From: QQUD01 sp039029915
Lineage (GTDB): Bacteria > Chloroflexota > Anaerolineae > Promineifilales > Promineifilaceae
Direction of reading: 5' to 3'
NCBI GenBank assembly: GCA_039029915.1
Contig: JBCCFD010000092.1
Location: forward strand, 1-20,408
DNA length: 20,408 nt
Under the pieces are notes generated by a model. The model had not been told where the DNA came from, made no database searches, and saw nothing but the letters and a program-made list of their open reading frames with translations. The translations under genes were made by a program, and so were the position numbers. Shown in pieces: positions 1-7,281 of the stretch (position 1 is the stretch's first letter; each line of letters starts with the position of its first letter).

Positions 1-878
1 TGATACCATTGTTCAGTTCGCTCAGGCCAAAGTTCTGGTGACCAAATTAAAATATAGGAAGCCCCTATCCCACGTGATGGGCCAATCCCTTGTCCCGTAT
101 CAGGATTACAAATGTAGGTTGGTAAACCTGTTGATGGATCAACACTGCGACCTTCAAACCCCCGAATTGAGCGTAATACAAAGGCGTCATAATCTTGATT
201 AAGAGTTGATCCAGCTCGTTGAATAGCCGCAATTGCTGGCACAATGTCGATCGGATAGCATTGTCCGGGATAATCATCCAGCAAGCCATAAGGTGATTGA
301 TCCAACTCAGCTGATAGCCCCTTGACCTGGGATATCAAAAGGGGCTCGTATTGGGTGTTGCCAGTTAGTTTTTGATAACTTGTTAATCCGCTAATCAAGA
401 GCATTCGATAGAATAGATTTTCTCTTTCTAAATAATCATCCCCCCAATGGAGTTTCACCCAGTTCGCATGGTTCGGGTCGGCAATTAAAGCGGCAGATGC
501 CTCAATGGCACGCTTTGCGTAAACTGTTGGTGCCTCCTCTGATAGGGATGGATTCTTAAGCCACTCATCTTGAATCGATTCAGTTGCCCACAGATAGTAA
601 ACAGCACTAAAGATGGGCCATTCTGTACCGGAAATATTGTTAATGCTTAATGTTGCGGCTTGCCCAGTCGCAACCCTCTCGCTGGCCCATGATGCAAAAT
701 CTTGAGAAAGGGTCTGATGGCGTTTAATAGCAAACTGTGGGATCTGACCGTTGGTCAGATTGGGATCGGTTAAATTTTGGATGACAATAATTGACGGAAT
801 AAAGAAAAAATAACCTGCAATGAACGAAAATAGTAAGAAGCGAAGGTATGTAAAAATCTTGGTGGGTTGATGTTTCAT
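1..878 (-). CDS. Membrane-anchored linalool dehydratase/isomerase-like protein (partial)
   Basis: An uninterrupted frame runs from ATG at 878 off the left edge (292 codons seen), so the C-terminus is missing. Residues about 8-34 form one hydrophobic helix, probably an N-terminal anchor with the rest outside the cytoplasm. The following part aligns by eye with the linalool dehydratase/isomerase (Ldi) family, an (alpha/alpha)6 barrel: WGDDYLERENLFY, then TYQ-like and TGN segments, DDYPGQCYPID, and SVDPSTGLPTYICNPDTG. The Cys of GQCYP falls on one of the two active-site cysteines of Ldi; the partner is not obvious. Substrate is unknown, and most family members in bacteria are not terpene enzymes as far as is known. 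Start has no clear Shine-Dalgarno. It follows the PPDK_N gene on the same strand with an 87-base gap. Family assignment is from memory of the sequence and is moderate; the existence of the gene is near certain. Confidence 0.7.
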   Translation of the reverse strand, partial: MKHQPTKIFTYLRFLLFSFIAGYFFFIPSIIVIQNLTDPNLTNGQIPQFAIKRHQTLSQDFASWASERVATGQAATLSINNISGTEWPIFSAVYYLWATESIQDEWLKNPSLSEEAPTVYAKRAIEASAALIADPNHANWVKLHWGDDYLERENLFYRMLLISGLTSYQKLTGNTQYEPLLISQVKGLSAELDQSPYGLLDDYPGQCYPIDIVPAIAAIQRAGSTLNQDYDAFVLRSIRGFEGRSVDPSTGLPTYICNPDTGQGIGPSRGIGASYILIWSPELWPERTEQWY

Positions 879-965
879 ACATACGCATCATTATGGAACT
901 TTGTTTTATTTTCAACGGTTTGGGTGCGTTGAATAGATGTTTTAAGTCAAAAAAGAAAGATCGTT

Positions 966-3350
966 TTAGAATGTGGAAATTGAGGCGTTGTTTTCGTCAT
1001 TTTGCCATTCTCCCGCTTTTAAAAAGGCCAATGCTTCTTCGCTTTTGCTGTCCATAAGAATCGTCAAGCGGCTGTTTGAAGACGAGACGGCCGTTAAATC
1101 TACAACCTGAACATACGCTTCGTGTACAGAATCAGCTGGTGAAAGTTGAGAAAGCGCGTTAGGCGCATTCTTAATGAGTTCCCAATTTAGCCAGTTGTCC
1201 TCTTGGGTGAGGTGAAGCGGTATTGAATGAATATTTGCTTCAACGAGGTCTTGAAAAAAATGAGTGCCATAGGAAAGCTCAGGGGCTGACCCATCATGCT
1301 CAATGCCGATCTCAACGAGCGCCTGCGTGTTATAAATGTCTGCATAGCTAACTTTGACGCCAAGATCGAGGTTGTTACTGCCCCAGCGTCCTGGTCCCAT
1401 CAAAATAAACTTTTCCTCTTTGAGCACACTGTTCAGTCGGCTAACAACGCGACCTAATTCCTGCTTAATGGTCAGGTTGGGGATGGTTCGGTAGATATTA
1501 GGGTCAATCATTATCAAGTAGCGAACATCAGAAATGTTCCCGTTTGGAATAAGGTCTTTGGCACGAAAGACAATATCTGATTGAGGAATATCTTTAGGAA
1601 TTGTAACTTCTTCATGTTCTATTCGCTGGCTTAAGGGGCGGCACTGTACGAGACTAAGGTGATAGGTAGGCTGGGGGTAGCTTGGGGTAATTGAGAGGGT
1701 GTATTCAATATCAACGGCCGTTTCATACACCGCTTCCAACGTGGCCAGCACCGACCTCATTAAGTGAACAAATCCCTTGTCCTTTGTTAAAAAGTCAAGA
1801 GATAAAATAAATTCATCCTCATCATCCAACAGCCCGGGTGCCAACACCTGCTGTAAATAATCTCCCTTGTCCAGCTCTGCGACAAACCGCAGTTCAGGAA
1901 AATCAGCTTGAATCATCTCGTCCATTTGCAGCGTGACGAATTGATTCGTTTTCATATCAATGGCATCAATGAGCCATTGGGAATACTTTCGTTTGTCGGC
2001 GGCTGTGGTTTCAGGACGAAGCTGAGGATGGCTCAAAGCGATCATGCGCGGATAATCATTGGCAACGCGGTCAACCGCTCGGGTTCCCATGCCGACAACA
2101 AGGCGTAAAAAGCCATCTTCGCGCCGAATCTTTTTGTGCCAGCGGAAGGGGTTTTGACTAAAGCCAACCCCGGCTAAGGTGGGCATATAGTAACGGCCGT
2201 ATGCCTTGCCATCTAACCGCTGCAGTAATATTGCCATGCGCTCATCATAATCAATCAAACCGTTTTGCTGTCGATATAAAATGGCATTCGGATTAAGCGT
2301 ACTGGCGTACACTTTTCGAATGGCGTCCATTAAATCCTGTAAATTTTCTTCAACCGTGCCTTGATTTGGACAAAAAAAGCTATCGTATTTGCCGGCAAAT
2401 GAAGTGCCAAAATTATCTTCTAGTAGGCTTGAAGAGCGGACAATCAGCGGTGAGTTGCCCACTTCGTCCAATACCTCTTGAAGGCGTTTTACGATTTTAT
2501 CGGGAAAGTCACCCGCCATATGTGCCGCTTCAACAAGAGGGTGCTGCTTACGGATTTCTTCAAGCGGCAAATATTTTTGATTCATAAACCGATCAAGGTT
2601 GTTTTTCAACCGGAAATCGTAAATGACTTCACTACCAATAAAGTAGGAAGGTGGGATTTTGATGTTTTCTCGGAGGGCTGGTTCCCCTTTTTCCATCATG
2701 ATGCGCCACGCTAAAAGCATGCCAGCCGCTTTACCACCAATTTTGCCTCCTCCGATGCGATGTCGATAAATAAATCGCAAATCTGCAATAGAGAAAATTT
2801 GTTTGGCGACCCCAATATATTGAAGCTGATCGCTGATCATGCCTTTGATCAAAACGATCTTAATGCCCTCGAGATGATGTTTTACTGACTCTTGCTCACT
2901 GAGAGGCAGCGCTTCGTAAATCTCGCCTTGTCGAAAAAGAAGCTCCCATGGCGCAACTTCTGGATTAAATGTGAGCTCGCTATTGGCTGAGGCTCCCGGT
3001 TGGCTTTGTAATACCTGCTCAATAATACGATCAAGGATTGACGGGCTTAAATTACTGGCAAACGCCGCATCCGTTTGGAAATTTCGCGTTCTATCTAAAC
3101 GTTTTTGCCATACGTTGCTGTGTTCATGGTTAAACGGGTCGTAAAGCCCCTCTCGCTGTTGGGATTCGATCGCCTTTTCCTTCACTTCCCGTTCAAAATT
3201 ATCGGGATCAACAATACCGCGCCGAAAAAGCTCCTGCCGCATTTGATACCGAATGCTGTCGGCTAAGATTGGGTATTGGGCTAACCGAATATAAATATCA
3301 ATTGTTGGGGTGACGCTACGTAATGATTGTGGGCGAATGGGTGGGTTCAA
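966..3350 (-). CDS. PEP/pyruvate-binding domain (PPDK_N) protein
   Basis: 794 residues. Residues 1-190 are unassigned. An ATP-grasp-type PEP synthase/PPDK N-terminal domain follows, with IGGGKIGGKAAG at 199-210 and the nucleotide/phosphate-binding RSSSLLEDNFGTSFAGKYDS block from 305. The swivelling phospho-histidine domain and the PEP-binding TIM barrel of PpsA or PpdK are absent, so it cannot carry the complete PEP synthase cycle alone. The final 200 residues (ending with an HFFQDLVE segment) are of the type found in standalone PPDK_N proteins. It may phosphorylate a partner or another substrate; the true reaction is unknown. Start codon is TTG at 3350, supported by an AAGGAA ribosome site 9 bases upstream. 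It is divergent from the HIT gene across 215 bases. One AACGGCCGTT copy (1713) encodes Thr-Ala-Val. Confidence 0.88.
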   Translation of the reverse strand: MNPPIRPQSLRSVTPTIDIYIRLAQYPILADSIRYQMRQELFRRGIVDPDNFEREVKEKAIESQQREGLYDPFNHEHSNVWQKRLDRTRNFQTDAAFASNLSPSILDRIIEQVLQSQPGASANSELTFNPEVAPWELLFRQGEIYEALPLSEQESVKHHLEGIKIVLIKGMISDQLQYIGVAKQIFSIADLRFIYRHRIGGGKIGGKAAGMLLAWRIMMEKGEPALRENIKIPPSYFIGSEVIYDFRLKNNLDRFMNQKYLPLEEIRKQHPLVEAAHMAGDFPDKIVKRLQEVLDEVGNSPLIVRSSSLLEDNFGTSFAGKYDSFFCPNQGTVEENLQDLMDAIRKVYASTLNPNAILYRQQNGLIDYDERMAILLQRLDGKAYGRYYMPTLAGVGFSQNPFRWHKKIRREDGFLRLVVGMGTRAVDRVANDYPRMIALSHPQLRPETTAADKRKYSQWLIDAIDMKTNQFVTLQMDEMIQADFPELRFVAELDKGDYLQQVLAPGLLDDEDEFILSLDFLTKDKGFVHLMRSVLATLEAVYETAVDIEYTLSITPSYPQPTYHLSLVQCRPLSQRIEHEEVTIPKDIPQSDIVFRAKDLIPNGNISDVRYLIMIDPNIYRTIPNLTIKQELGRVVSRLNSVLKEEKFILMGPGRWGSNNLDLGVKVSYADIYNTQALVEIGIEHDGSAPELSYGTHFFQDLVEANIHSIPLHLTQEDNWLNWELIKNAPNALSQLSPADSVHEAYVQVVDLTAVSSSNSRLTILMDSKSEEALAFLKAGEWQNDENNASISTF

Positions 3351-3565
3351 AACAAACGGTTCCTTTGTTTTGTTTGTTTATTTTTTCAAAAATAGTCAAT
3401 CTTGCAGAGTGATTATAAAACATATGACAAGAACTCGGCGAAAGCTGGCAAGATTTATTAAGGTTTTTCTACGCGCTGAAACAACTTGGTTCGCTATCGA
3501 ATATTGTTTGTGAGAAAATAAGGCGGTGAATATAAGAGAAGCTTAAAACCAAAGAGGAAAAACCG
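3351..3565. other. Divergent intergenic region
   Basis: 215 bases between the PPDK_N gene (-) and the HIT gene (+). It must hold both promoters. It is AT-rich, but no convincing -35/-10 pair is visible on either strand: TTGTTT at 3504 and TATAAG at 3531 are 21 bases apart, which is too far. The ribosome sites of both genes lie at its ends. Confidence 0.6.
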
Positions 3566-3907
3566 ATGCCAACTATTTTTGCAAAAATTATACGGGGAGA
3601 AATTCCTGGGGATATTGTTTATCAAGACGATCTTGTGACTGCCTTTCGTGACATTCAGCCTCAAGCGCCAACGCACATTTTGATTGTGCCAAATAAGGTT
3701 ATTCCCACTGTGAATGATGTTGCTGAAGAAGATGAAGCGACTCTGGGGCGCCTGATCATTGTTGCAAAAAAGCTAGCTGACCGTGAGGGAATTGCTAAAG
3801 ATGGGTATCGCCTCATCATGAATACGAATGAACACGGGGGTCAGGAAGTTTTCCATATTCACATGCATTTGTTGGGTGGACGGCCGTTAGGGTCTATGCT
3901 GAGGTAA
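3566..3907 (+). CDS. HIT family (HinT-like) nucleotide-binding protein
   Basis: 113 residues, the normal length for bacterial HinT. The histidine triad is intact: H97-I-H99-M-H101 followed by LLGGRPLG, with the family N-terminus IFAKIIRGEIP and the central AFRDIQPQAPTHILIVP. HinT proteins hydrolyse purine nucleoside phosphoramidates and acyl- or aminoacyl-adenylates using the last triad His as nucleophile, in the cytoplasm. Start ATG has an AGAGGA site about 9 bases upstream. It is monocistronic and convergent with the M23 gene. It could equally be named a generic HIT hydrolase; substrate cannot be read from sequence. Confidence 0.95.
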   Translation: MPTIFAKIIRGEIPGDIVYQDDLVTAFRDIQPQAPTHILIVPNKVIPTVNDVAEEDEATLGRLIIVAKKLADREGIAKDGYRLIMNTNEHGGQEVFHIHMHLLGGRPLGSMLR

Positions 3908-3938
3908 ACGGACAAAAGTTGTTTAAAATAAATATTGG

Positions 3939-3966
3939 TAAAAACTTTCCGTTTCTTCGGGAAAGG
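3939..3966 (-). terminator. Rho-independent terminator after the M23 gene
   Basis: On the minus strand CTTTCCCG and CGGAAAG pair (one bulged C) around an A-rich loop, and the stem is followed directly by TTTTTA. It lies 60 bases past the stop of the M23 lipoprotein gene. On the plus strand there is no T-run, so it does not serve the HIT gene. Confidence 0.55.
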
Positions 3967-4026
3967 GTAATGAGGTCAAAAAGTCTCGCCACTCTTTTTT
4001 CTCTTCTCTTTTCTCCTTCCTTTAAA

Positions 4027-5550
4027 TTACCGACCGGGGATCGCATTAATCTCTTCATCTCGGCATTCGCACGCTTCTTTGATGACATCGTTCCTGACGA
4101 GAAAGCCATCATATTCATTACCATTTCCCTGGGAAACCCACCCATTCATATTAAACGGAATTTGACCGTCGGCAGAGACCCAACGGCCGTTAAATGTTCG
4201 CGCAATGTGTAAGTGAGTGCCGTTTGAGAATCCTCCTTCACAGGAGGGATGGCCAATACGATCACCTGCCTTTACCCGCTCTCCTAAAGCGATCCGATCT
4301 CGAGTTTCAATGTGCATATAGGTAATGGCCCACCCCGTGCCCGCATACTCATCTCCATCCATATCCACAACAACTGCCCCAAATTCACTGCGAGTCACAA
4401 TGCCGTCACTAACGGCCGTTACCCAGAAATCGGTTGTGACGCAGCCGAGCTGGTCACCCGGCGTGGCAAAATCAAGGGCCGCCCAAGCTGAGCCTGGTGC
4501 CCAGCCGCCGTGAGGACCGCCCGTAAAGAACCATGTTTCACTGCTGGCCCAGGGCAGGCGAAGCTTGGGTTGTTCTAAATTAGCTGGCAAGATTGGATCA
4601 AATGTGTAGGCGAACGGGTTCCCGAAAAGAGCGGCGTGGGTGGCGTAAAAGCCATTGGGGCCAGTCGCTTCCAGCCAATCTCCAAACGATTGATTGGTTT
4701 GGCCGAGCAGCCGCTGAACGCCTGCTGTACCGTGATTAATTTGGGGATTGTATGAAATGCGCGTGCCGTCATTTAGAATAAACGTGTGCAAATTGCCTTC
4801 GGAACGGCCGTAAAACCCTAAATTAAGCTGATTGGCGGCCCAGTTTAGCTGCAAATATAAACCAGATAGATTCGGGTTCGAGGCGTCGATTGGAAATTGG
4901 GGCGAAACAACCGTGGCTTGTGTTACCCACTTGCCATGATACTCAAGTATGGTTAGTAAAAGACGCGGATTGACGCTAAAACGATGGGCAATCAGCGATA
5001 CAATTTCAGGGCCGGCTAAAATAACCCCCTCGACCTCTTCCTCATAACGCAACAAAAAGCCGTCGTACCCATTGGCAAACTGCCGCACATCAAAATTTTC
5101 GGCCGAAGGGCCATAAACGAGACCGCTGTCGGGAATAATTTTGAAACGGGGTCCGGGCATTGCGGGAGAGGCCGGAATGGTGAGCTGCTGCCCTACAAAG
5201 ACTAGGTCTGAGTCAGACAGGTTGTTAATTTCCAGAATTTCTTCAACAGAACGGCCGTAAATATTAGCAATAAACCCAATCGTTTCCCCTGCTGAAATCG
5301 TATGGATAATTTCGGTGGCGTTTTCATTTGGCACAAGGTGGGGCGGATCAGGTGTTGGGGTACCGTCATAAGCGGGCGGTGGTGTTAGCGGCACAAGAAT
5401 GTCTGGATTATTACCGCTGGGTGACTCATTTGAGGCGGCATTTGTTGGGGCAAGGGTGCTGAGAGGCCCATTTTCATTAATTGAGAAGCAAGCCGTTAGA
5501 CTAAGCAGTAAAACGGCCGTTGAAAAACGCCAAAACCTCTTCACGCACAT
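4027..5550 (-). CDS. LysM and M23 peptidase lipoprotein
   Basis: Counting from ATG at 5550 the protein has 507 residues. A short basic start and hydrophobic stretch end in the lipobox LTAC (Cys21), so it should be a lipid-anchored surface protein. A Pro/Thr-rich linker precedes one LysM domain (about 81-126: TISAGETIGFIANIYG...VGQQLTIP), which binds peptidoglycan glycan. A middle domain (about 140-325) is unassigned. The C-terminal M23 metallopeptidase shows the zinc ligands His347, Asp360 and His448 and the catalytic-type His413 and His446 (THLHIA). Role: endopeptidase cutting cell-wall peptide cross-links. A GTG at 5574 would add eight residues; neither start has a good ribosome site, and ATG gives the more typical lipoprotein signal. 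Contains three exact and two near copies of the AACGGCCGTT palindrome. Confidence 0.9.
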   Translation of the reverse strand: MCVKRFWRFSTAVLLLSLTACFSINENGPLSTLAPTNAASNESPSGNNPDILVPLTPPPAYDGTPTPDPPHLVPNENATEIIHTISAGETIGFIANIYGRSVEEILEINNLSDSDLVFVGQQLTIPASPAMPGPRFKIIPDSGLVYGPSAENFDVRQFANGYDGFLLRYEEEVEGVILAGPEIVSLIAHRFSVNPRLLLTILEYHGKWVTQATVVSPQFPIDASNPNLSGLYLQLNWAANQLNLGFYGRSEGNLHTFILNDGTRISYNPQINHGTAGVQRLLGQTNQSFGDWLEATGPNGFYATHAALFGNPFAYTFDPILPANLEQPKLRLPWASSETWFFTGGPHGGWAPGSAWAALDFATPGDQLGCVTTDFWVTAVSDGIVTRSEFGAVVVDMDGDEYAGTGWAITYMHIETRDRIALGERVKAGDRIGHPSCEGGFSNGTHLHIARTFNGRWVSADGQIPFNMNGWVSQGNGNEYDGFLVRNDVIKEACECRDEEINAIPGR

Positions 5551-5737
5551 ACTTTGTGATTGTATCAGTTCCACCTAAGGACGGAAAAAGGTTAGCTGAT
5601 ATTTTTAATTTTTTCAGGAAACAACAGAATGATTGAAACAGCGTACTTCTTTTCACTTAAATAGACTGGAGATTGCACAGATAGCGTAGATTGAAGGACC
5701 GTTTGACGACGCTAAACAAATGCTTTTTCGCGGACAA

Positions 5738-5769
5738 GCTGACGGGCTGAACTGCTGACACGCTGCTAG
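5738..5769. repeat. Octamer tandem array (4 units)
   Basis: Four consecutive 8-base units, each beginning GCTG: GCTGACGG, GCTGAACT, GCTGACAC, GCTGCTAG. It starts inside the word CGGACAAGC, which also occurs in two other intergenic regions. It lies just upstream of the promoter of the DUF2344 gene. Confidence 0.75.
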
Positions 5770-5794
5770 GCTATTTTCAACAGAATTTTTCAGT

Positions 5795-5810
5795 TATAAT
5801 CCCGCTCATG
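5795..5810 (+). promoter_or_regulatory. TATAAT -10 box placing +1 at the start codon
   Basis: A perfect TATAAT at 5795-5800 is followed by seven bases and then ATG at 5808. Transcription would begin at or beside the A of the ATG. There is no room for a ribosome-binding site, so the message is probably leaderless. The -35 region is poor (TATTTT-like). Confidence 0.65.
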
Positions 5811-6488
5811 AATGCAGATTACGTCCAACGATTGCGATTAAGCTTTACTAAAACGGGTGGGGCTCGGTATATTGGTCACCTTGATTTAGCGCGAACCCTC
5901 GAAAGGGCCTTGAATCGGGCCCGAATTCCAATGGCCTACTCCCACGGCTTCAATCGACGACCCCGCATGCAGATGGCGGCAGCGCTTCCGCTCGGGTACA
6001 CCAGCGATCATGAAATGGCCGACATTTGGCTTTTAGAAACGATGGAGCCAAGCGTTTTGCAAGAAACTTTAATGGCAAAAATGGCTCCCGGCATTGATAT
6101 TTATCAAGTTGATGATGTACCTATCAAAGCCCCGAAATTACAAACGCTGACCGAAAAATCAAGCTATTCGGCAACGATGCTGGACCCCGTTGATATGGCC
6201 GCGCTGCGAGACCGCGTTGACCAACTGCTGGCAGAGACGAGCATTATTCGAGAGCGGGGACACGGTCGTAAACGGAAAAAGTATGATTTACGACCGCTTA
6301 TTCTTGATCTCAGTTTGACAACAGATGCTGAAGATCGGGCGTTTCTGGAAATGATGCTGCAGCTCCTTCCGTCGAAAACTGGTCGGCCCGATGAGGTGCT
6401 TATGGCATTGGAACTCGATCCACTGGATTCTCGTATCAACCGGACGCAAATCTTTTTGAGGGAAGAAACGGCCGTTGTCAAAAATTGA
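5808..6488 (+). CDS. Radical SAM-linked protein (DUF2344, TIGR03936)
   Basis: 226 residues. The N-terminal half has the full signature of the family: RLSFTKTGGARYIGHLDLARTLERALNRA, then AYSHGFNRRPRMQMAAALPLGYTSDHE. Members are normally fused to or encoded beside a B12-binding radical SAM protein (TIGR03960 type) and often an RNase E/G gene and rplU. None of those is in this window, so this copy is an orphan. The C-terminal part has a basic stretch (RGHGRKRKKYDLRPL), compatible with RNA contact, but that is inference. The biochemical role is unknown. It ends in an exact AACGGCCGTT copy (6467) and a good terminator follows. Confidence 0.88.
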   Translation: MNADYVQRLRLSFTKTGGARYIGHLDLARTLERALNRARIPMAYSHGFNRRPRMQMAAALPLGYTSDHEMADIWLLETMEPSVLQETLMAKMAPGIDIYQVDDVPIKAPKLQTLTEKSSYSATMLDPVDMAALRDRVDQLLAETSIIRERGHGRKRKKYDLRPLILDLSLTTDAEDRAFLEMMLQLLPSKTGRPDEVLMALELDPLDSRINRTQIFLREETAVVKN

Positions 6489-6528
6489 CCCTTGACAAAT
6501 CGGAACATATCGATAAACTTCTATATAT

Positions 6529-6550
6529 AAAGGCTTTCGCGAGCCTTTTT
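6529..6550 (+). terminator. Rho-independent terminator
   Basis: AAAGGCT pairs with AGCCTTT around a six-base loop, followed by a T-run, 40 bases after the DUF2344 stop. It separates that gene from the DUF6428-like gene. Confidence 0.85.
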
Positions 6551-6592
6551 ATTTACAAAATCATATAGACAAGTATCAATATAACAAATTTG

Positions 6593-6605
6593 AACCAAAT
6601 TGGTT
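6593..6605. promoter_or_regulatory. Odd-centred palindrome, possible operator
   Basis: AACCAA-A-TTGGTT is a perfect inverted repeat with a single central base. It sits 7 bases upstream of the AAAAAGGA ribosome site of the gene at 6626. It could bind a dimeric repressor such as an ArsR-type protein; no regulator gene is present here. Confidence 0.35.
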
Positions 6606-6625
6606 TTTAGAAAAAGGACAATCTC

Positions 6626-7210
6626 ATGCAAGTACAACAATTTTTAGATGCGATAGAAGCAAATCATGAACTTCCTCTACTTTTTGATTACGGCAACGGC
6701 AAGATTGTGCAGGGTGGCTACCACGTCACTGAGATTAAAAATGCTACCTTTGACACCATTGACTGTGGCAACAGTCTGCATCGCTGGAAAGAAGTGATTG
6801 TGCAGGTATGGGTTCCTGAAGAAGCCAGCGAAGATGAGCCTTTTATGCCAGCCAGCAAGTTCATGAAAATTTGGGATGTGGTAGACAGCCGCTTATCTCT
6901 TTTCCGTGATGCAGAAATTCGGATTGAGTTTGGAGATGCCAGTAATTTAACCTCAAATTATCATGTGGATGGCTTTGTGGCTACTGAAGACGGACTCGTT
7001 GTGCAAATGGCACCCCCAAGAACCATGTGCAAACCGCGCGAAATTTTGATTCCCTTTACTGACGGCCAAACCGTAAACGTTGGCCAAATTGCCGGAGCGG
7101 TTCAGCGCGTTGAGGAAGTTATTCCGCTGAGCCTCGACCTCCAAAGCAATTCAGTCTCCTGCTGTTCGCCAGCTGAATCGGGTGATAGTAATTCAAGCTG
7201 CTGCGGTTAA
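6626..7210 (+). CDS. DUF6428-like protein with double Cys-Cys tail
   Basis: 194 residues with an AAAGGA ribosome site 7 bases before ATG. The segment GYHVTEIKN...DTIDCGNSLHRWKEVIVQVWVPEE resembles DUF6428 proteins, which in many bacteria lie in arsenic-resistance neighbourhoods. The protein is longer than most members, as far as I recall them. The last 20 residues hold two cysteine pairs (SCCSP...SSCCG), the kind of tail seen on soft-metal-handling proteins, so As(III), Cu or Hg binding is a reasonable guess. No arsR, arsM or acr3 gene is visible in the window. No AACGGCCGTT palindrome occurs from 6477 to 8203, a longer gap than average but explainable by chance. Function not established. Confidence 0.6.
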   Translation: MQVQQFLDAIEANHELPLLFDYGNGKIVQGGYHVTEIKNATFDTIDCGNSLHRWKEVIVQVWVPEEASEDEPFMPASKFMKIWDVVDSRLSLFRDAEIRIEFGDASNLTSNYHVDGFVATEDGLVVQMAPPRTMCKPREILIPFTDGQTVNVGQIAGAVQRVEEVIPLSLDLQSNSVSCCSPAESGDSNSSCCG

Positions 7211-7215
7211 CTTCA

Positions 7216-7257
7216 ATAATTGATAATTGACAATTGGCAATCGCCAATTGTCAATTG
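7216..7257. repeat. Heptamer array forming a 14-bp perfect hairpin
   Basis: Six consecutive 7-base units: ATAATTG, ATAATTG, ACAATTG, GCAATCG, CCAATTG, TCAATTG. The same bases form a perfect inverted repeat, 7225-7238 with 7243-7256, around a 4-base loop. It lies between convergent genes, so it may stop transcription from both sides, although no T-run follows. Confidence 0.8.
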
Positions 7258-7281
7258 CCTCTCTAGCTCTCTCCACCAGCT

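Noticed and set aside
65..289. Small minus-strand frame near the left edge
   Set aside because: Out of frame with the longer partial gene 1-878, which explains the same bases with recognisable homology.
724..915. 63-residue minus-strand frame
   Set aside because: It overlaps the start of the Ldi-like gene in another frame and lacks family features.
6492..6531. TTGACA at 6492 as a promoter for the gene at 6626
   Set aside because: No -10 at 16-18 bases; TATATA is about 24 bases away and the terminator stem follows, which would stop such a transcript.
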